Assembly (NCBI RefSeq): GCF_022921095.1
Contig: NZ_CP095053.1
Location: 1,406,501-1,470,500 of the forward strand
Length of the DNA: 64,000 nucleotides
From: Hymenobacter aerilatus
GTDB lineage: Bacteria; Bacteroidota; Bacteroidia; Cytophagales; Hymenobacteraceae
Direction of reading: 5' to 3'
Below, in pieces: positions 61,114 through 64,000 of the stretch. The position numbers were made by a program, and so were the translations under genes. Under the pieces are notes generated by a model. That model searched no databases and had not been told where the DNA came from. It worked only from the letters and a program-made list of their open reading frames with translations. How positions within the stretch are numbered: the first letter of the stretch is position 1; every line of letters starts with the position of its first letter.

Positions 61114-61824
61114 TCAACGCTGCAACAATTTAGCAATGTGCACGGTATGCACGGCGGCCAAGGCAGCTGTTTCGGTACGCAGACGCATCAGGCCCAGCGC
61201 CACCGGTCGAATACCAACCTGCCGCGCCGCGGCTATTTCCTCGGGGGTGAAGTCGCCCTCGGGGCCGATGAGGATGCAGCAGGTAGGCGCGCTGCCGGCC
61301 ACCTGGGCCAGTTCCGTTCGCTCATCATCGGCGAGATGAGCAATGAACGTGGTGGTCGGGTCGAGGGTAGGGAGTACGCGGGCGAAGTCCGTTAGCTCTT
61401 CTAGCGCCGGCAGCCACGCCTGTCCCGATTGCTTCAGGGCACTCACGGCAATTTTTTCCAGCCGGTCCAGCTTTAGCTCACGTCGCTCGGAACGGGCGCA
61501 GCGCAGAAACGTAATGTGGTCGACGCCGATTTCGGTGGCTTTCTCCACCAGCCACTCCATACGGTCGAGGTTTTTGGTGGGAGCCACGGCCAAGTGCACT
61601 TGGTAGGCACGACGAGGCACCTGAGTTTCATCGGTGATGCGCAGTTGGCAGCGCTTGGGATTGGCGTCCGTCACCTCTGCTTGCCAAATACTACCCTGCC
61701 CATTCACCAGCGTCACGGTATCACCTGTACCCAAGCGCAGCACCCGTATGGCGTGCTTGCTTTCGTCTTCGGGTAGGGTGTAGGTGGGTAGGGCGAGGTC
61801 GGGAGCGTAGAAGGTGTGGGGCAT
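61114..61824 (-). CDS. rsmE: 16S rRNA m3U1498 methyltransferase
   Basis: 236 aa. SPOUT methyltransferase: N-terminal PUA-like part (FYAPDLALPTYTLPEDESKHAI) and C-terminal knot with ILIGPEGDFTPEEI and LGLMRLRTETAALAAVHTV. It methylates N3 of U1498 in 16S rRNA using AdoMet in the small subunit. Standard housekeeping gene; DUF4159 gene downstream may share its transcript. Confidence 0.95.
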   Translation of the reverse strand: MPHTFYAPDLALPTYTLPEDESKHAIRVLRLGTGDTVTLVNGQGSIWQAEVTDANPKRCQLRITDETQVPRRAYQVHLAVAPTKNLDRMEWLVEKATEIGVDHITFLRCARSERRELKLDRLEKIAVSALKQSGQAWLPALEELTDFARVLPTLDPTTTFIAHLADDERTELAQVAGSAPTCCILIGPEGDFTPEEIAAARQVGIRPVALGLMRLRTETAALAAVHTVHIAKLLQR

Positions 61825-61888
61825 CTGACAAAGCTACGAGTTGCGACAGGAATGGTATGTAGACAAAGGTGTTTGGGCATAAAGCAAG

Positions 61889-61896
61889 TACCTTTG
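61889..61896 (+). promoter_or_regulatory. Candidate -7 box TACCTTTG before kptA
   Basis: Exact TAnnTTTG match 62 bases ahead of the kptA ATG. The nearest TTTG upstream is only 13 bases away, shorter than the usual spacing, so this is a weak promoter call. Confidence 0.35.
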
Positions 61897-61957
61897 AAGT
61901 AGTATACTTATCGAAATCTACGCGTTAGCCAAGAGTAATAGAAATTTGTAATTAGTT

Positions 61958-62509
61958 ATGAAACAGCAGAATGACGTTAAGCACATCAGTAAAATTATCA
62001 GTTATTGGTTGCGGCATAAGCCGCAAGAAGCCGGAATTGAGCTAGATGAATTTGGGTGGGCATCTCTACCACAAGTGTTGGGTGCGCTGGCCAATCGAGG
62101 TCTGACGATGACCGTGGAGGAACTACATACGCTCAACCACGCCACTGATAAAGTGCGTTGGGAAATCGACCAAGCGAACCAGAAAATACGCGCTACGCAT
62201 GGGCACTCCGTGTCGGTGGTCTTACTCGAGAAGCCTACCATACCGCCCGCTGTTCTCTACCACGGCACTGCAGTGCCCACAGTAATAAGTATCTTAGAAG
62301 AAGGGCTCTGGCCCATGCGGCGGCAGTTTGTACACCTGTCGTCCACACCGGATATGGCATTGCAAGTAGGGCGTCGGCATGGAAAGGCGGTGCTTTTTGA
62401 AATAGCAACTGCTGCACTGGTCCAAGAGGGCTGGTTGTTCTACCATACCAGCGACAACGTTTGGCTGACAACGGCTGTACCTGCGCACTATCTTACCCTC
62501 ATTTCCTAA
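61958..62509 (+). CDS. kptA: RNA 2'-phosphotransferase (Tpt1/KptA)
   Basis: 183 aa. KptA signatures: SYWLRHKP with R19 and H20, the RNA-binding wing EFGWASLPQVL, YHGT (101-104), HLSS (126-129) and RR (139-140), together giving the Arg-His-Arg-Arg set of the family. It moves an internal 2'-phosphate from RNA to NAD+. In bacteria its natural substrate is unclear; in this genome the Hen1/Pnkp island 40 kb away makes an RNA-repair role plausible. The last codons and stop lie inside the terminator stem that follows. Confidence 0.93.
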   Translation: MKQQNDVKHISKIISYWLRHKPQEAGIELDEFGWASLPQVLGALANRGLTMTVEELHTLNHATDKVRWEIDQANQKIRATHGHSVSVVLLEKPTIPPAVLYHGTAVPTVISILEEGLWPMRRQFVHLSSTPDMALQVGRRHGKAVLFEIATAALVQEGWLFYHTSDNVWLTTAVPAHYLTLIS

Positions 62510-62557
62510 AAAAAGCCCTGTTTGCTAGCAGACAGGGCTTTTTTTAGGAAATGAGGG
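62496..62557. terminator. Bidirectional terminator, 26-bp perfect stem
   Basis: Arms 62496-62521 (ending AAAAAAAGCCCTGT) and 62532-62557 are perfectly complementary; loop contains GCTAGC. The left arm covers the last codons and stop of kptA. On the other strand it ends the S1/P1 nuclease gene transcript. Confidence 0.8.
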
Positions 62558-62564
62558 AGGTGAC

Positions 62565-63356
62565 TTACTTCAAAGCCTCATTCAGCACGCCTGCCAAGCG
62601 CATCCCGGCCTGCTGAATACGCAGCTTCACTTGCGGACCGTGCTCAGGAAAATACGCCCAGCCATAGGTAGGGTTCTGGGCAGCCTCGGCATACAGCTGC
62701 TCGCTGATCTGGTACGACTCGTAGAGCCACTGCGCAATGTCGTCGTGCTGCCACTGGCGGCGCAGGCGGGCGGGCACGTGGTCGTATTGCTGACCCATCT
62801 CAGAGTAGCTCAGGCCTTGGTAGTCGATCAGGCCACTGTCCCAGAGGCTGTGCAGGTTGGTTTCTTTACCACGGTAGGTGAGCTTGATGCTATTGCCACC
62901 CCGGTCCTCCAGCCGGCCCGCGTGCAGGGGCTGGTGCACATCGCCCACAATGTGAATCACGAATTTCAGCGCTACGGCCCGTTCAGCTTTAGACTTGTGC
63001 TTATCCTTCAGAATGGCAAGATTATCCTGAAGCGCTTTGTAGGCGTTCGGAATCGTTTGGCCTTTCAGATTCTCAATATACTGGTCGTGGTTGAGGCCGG
63101 CGGGCGTGTTCACATAGTGCCAGGGGCCAGTAGCCTTATACTCGGGGGTAGGTGGGTAGAGAATTTCGTCAGGCCAGGTGCTCACCAGCGTCACCGTCTC
63201 GGTGCCGAGGAGGGCTTTTATTTCGCGTTGAGCTTTGCGGGTGAGGTGATGCTCGGCTAGGCGGCCTACCGCCCGGTGGCCCTCTACGCCCCAGGCCTGG
63301 CAGAAGCTAAGCGGAGCAAGCAATAAAAAAAGCAGCGGCAAAATGCGTTTGCGCAT
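62565..63356 (-). CDS. S1/P1-type secreted nuclease
   Basis: 263 aa. Signal peptide MRKRILPLLFLLLAPLSFCQA, cleaved before W22; in this family the new N-terminal Trp is a zinc ligand, and W22 plus H27 fit. Further metal ligands in TWPDEI, HYVNTP, HIVGDVHQPLH and DRGGN. Three zinc ions hydrolyse single-stranded DNA and RNA outside or in the periplasm, probably scavenging phosphate and nucleosides. A minus-strand TAGCTTTG at 63388-63395 may be its -7 box. Confidence 0.92.
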   Translation of the reverse strand: MRKRILPLLFLLLAPLSFCQAWGVEGHRAVGRLAEHHLTRKAQREIKALLGTETVTLVSTWPDEILYPPTPEYKATGPWHYVNTPAGLNHDQYIENLKGQTIPNAYKALQDNLAILKDKHKSKAERAVALKFVIHIVGDVHQPLHAGRLEDRGGNSIKLTYRGKETNLHSLWDSGLIDYQGLSYSEMGQQYDHVPARLRRQWQHDDIAQWLYESYQISEQLYAEAAQNPTYGWAYFPEHGPQVKLRIQQAGMRLAGVLNEALK

Positions 63357-63559
63357 AAGAAAAAGAGAAGAAAACGTGGTGTAGCTACAAAGCTAGTGCT
63401 TAAAACACTACCTAATTGGCAAAATCAACGCGGCAAAGTCGGTGGAAAGCTGTACGGGTTGCCTCTGCGGCGCAGTAGGGAAAGTTTTGTAGCTTTACCA
63501 ACCCCCATTCGGCTTTAGCTAGGGGAGTTTCTGTCTTTCATCATTTTCAACTTCTTTTC

Positions 63560-64000
63560 ATGCAAACTGCATCTGCTGTTCAAGAACAGCCCGCTATGCG
63601 GCAAGGCCATCCGCCGGGCCTCTATCTGTTGTTCTTCACCGAGATGTGGGAACGGTTCAGCTATTACGGTATGCGGGGCCTGCTCATTCTCTATTTATCT
63701 AAAACAACCTTAGAAGGTGGCCTAGGTATTAGCCCCGATAGTGCCTCGCTGATTTATGGCTATTTCACGGGGTTTGTATATCTGACGCCTATTATTGGAG
63801 GCTGGCTAGCTGACAAGTACATAGGGCAGCGGCGTGCTATCCTAATGGGTGGTCTGACAATGGCGGTGGGGCAGTTTTTTCTGTTTATGCAGCCTGCCCT
63901 GTCAAATGCACCTTTTTTCTTCGGTCTACCCTGGCCTACGGTAATAGGGTTGCTCCTACTGATTCTGGGCAACGGCTTTTTCAAGCCTAATATTTCTACC
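63560..64000 (+). CDS. POT/PTR-family peptide transporter, truncated by the window edge
   Basis: 147 codons present, no stop before the edge. Begins MQTASAVQEQPAMRQGHPPG, followed by the POT signature GLYLLFFTEMWERFSYYGMR (ExxERFSYYG), a FTGFVYLTPIIGGWLADKYI loop (PTR2 motif), and LLILGNGFFKPNIS. Proton-coupled uptake of di- and tripeptides across the inner membrane. About a third of the protein is visible. Confidence 0.92.
   Translation, partial: MQTASAVQEQPAMRQGHPPGLYLLFFTEMWERFSYYGMRGLLILYLSKTTLEGGLGISPDSASLIYGYFTGFVYLTPIIGGWLADKYIGQRRAILMGGLTMAVGQFFLFMQPALSNAPFFFGLPWPTVIGLLLLILGNGFFKPNIST

Noticed and set aside
1..64000. CRISPR array, prophage, toxin-antitoxin pair or BGC
   Set aside because: No regular spacer arrays, phage structural genes, integrases or NRPS/PKS modules were seen; the XRE gene lacks a partner.

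Overview
The window looks like chromosomal DNA of a GC-rich aerobic Bacteroidota of the Hymenobacter type (Cytophagales). The support is indirect: a SusC/SusD pair with lipoprotein neighbours, promoter-like TAnnTTTG boxes with no clear Shine-Dalgarno sequences, very long hairpin terminators, dispersed TCATCCTGAGC-type and CCCCTCCT-type palindromic repeats, and gene families typical of Hymenobacter (KdgF-type cupin, CE8-PL10 fusion, alpha-2-macroglobulin with an internal TonB plug, Pnkp/Hen1). No rRNA, transposase, integrase, phage gene or CRISPR array was seen. Species assignment would need 16S or marker genes outside the window.

Layout. 1-4 kb: a truncated lipoprotein and an AT-rich orphan, then cyanophycinase and an LTA4H-type M1 aminopeptidase, all on the minus strand. 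4-8 kb: an L,D-transpeptidase lipoprotein, an XRE regulator behind an array of TTACATATGTAA dyads, a 726-base AT-rich gap and a 57-residue lipoprotein. 8-15 kb: a conserved small protein, the RNA helicase RhlE, a NUDIX hydrolase, a secreted protein of unknown role, and a PhoX-like lipoprotein followed by a di-haem peroxidase lipoprotein. 15-22.6 kb: an RNA-repair island (Hen1, Pnkp, two RlaP/YcgL-type nucleotidyltransferases) interrupted by two antisense genes, a DxD HAD-like protein and an AT-rich unknown. 22.7-29 kb: a tiny very basic secreted protein and a 2017-residue alpha-2-macroglobulin with a carboxypeptidase-regulatory-like domain and a TonB plug embedded in it.

29-54 kb is a complete pectin/galacturonate utilization locus behind a LacI-type regulator: SusC and SusD import, KdgF, a pectinesterase-pectate lyase fusion, tagaturonate reductase (uxaB), altronate dehydratase (uxaA), uronate isomerase (uxaC), KDG kinase, KDPG aldolase, an ExuT-like transporter, an NTF2-like secreted protein, fructose-1,6-bisphosphatase, then GH28, GH105 and GH43 enzymes. 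The logic is: methyl esters are removed and the chain is cut (CE8-PL10, GH28); oligomers enter by SusC/SusD; GH105 and KdgF deal with unsaturated ends; hexuronate goes through UxaC-UxaB-UxaA-KdgK-KdgA to pyruvate and glyceraldehyde-3-phosphate; Fbp lets triose flow back up to hexose.

54-64 kb is ordinary housekeeping: an SDR and an AraC regulator, two tandem tRNA-Asp genes, accA, an MBL-fold hydrolase, a patatin, a lysophospholipid acyltransferase, DUF4159, rsmE, kptA (a second RNA-end enzyme), an S1/P1 nuclease and the start of a POT peptide transporter cut by the right edge.

Most notable for follow-up: the RNA-repair island and its antisense cargo, the A2M/TonB-plug chimera, the operator array of the XRE gene, the repeat families whose copies differ by compensatory changes in their stems, and a window-wide excess of GGTAG/CTACC.
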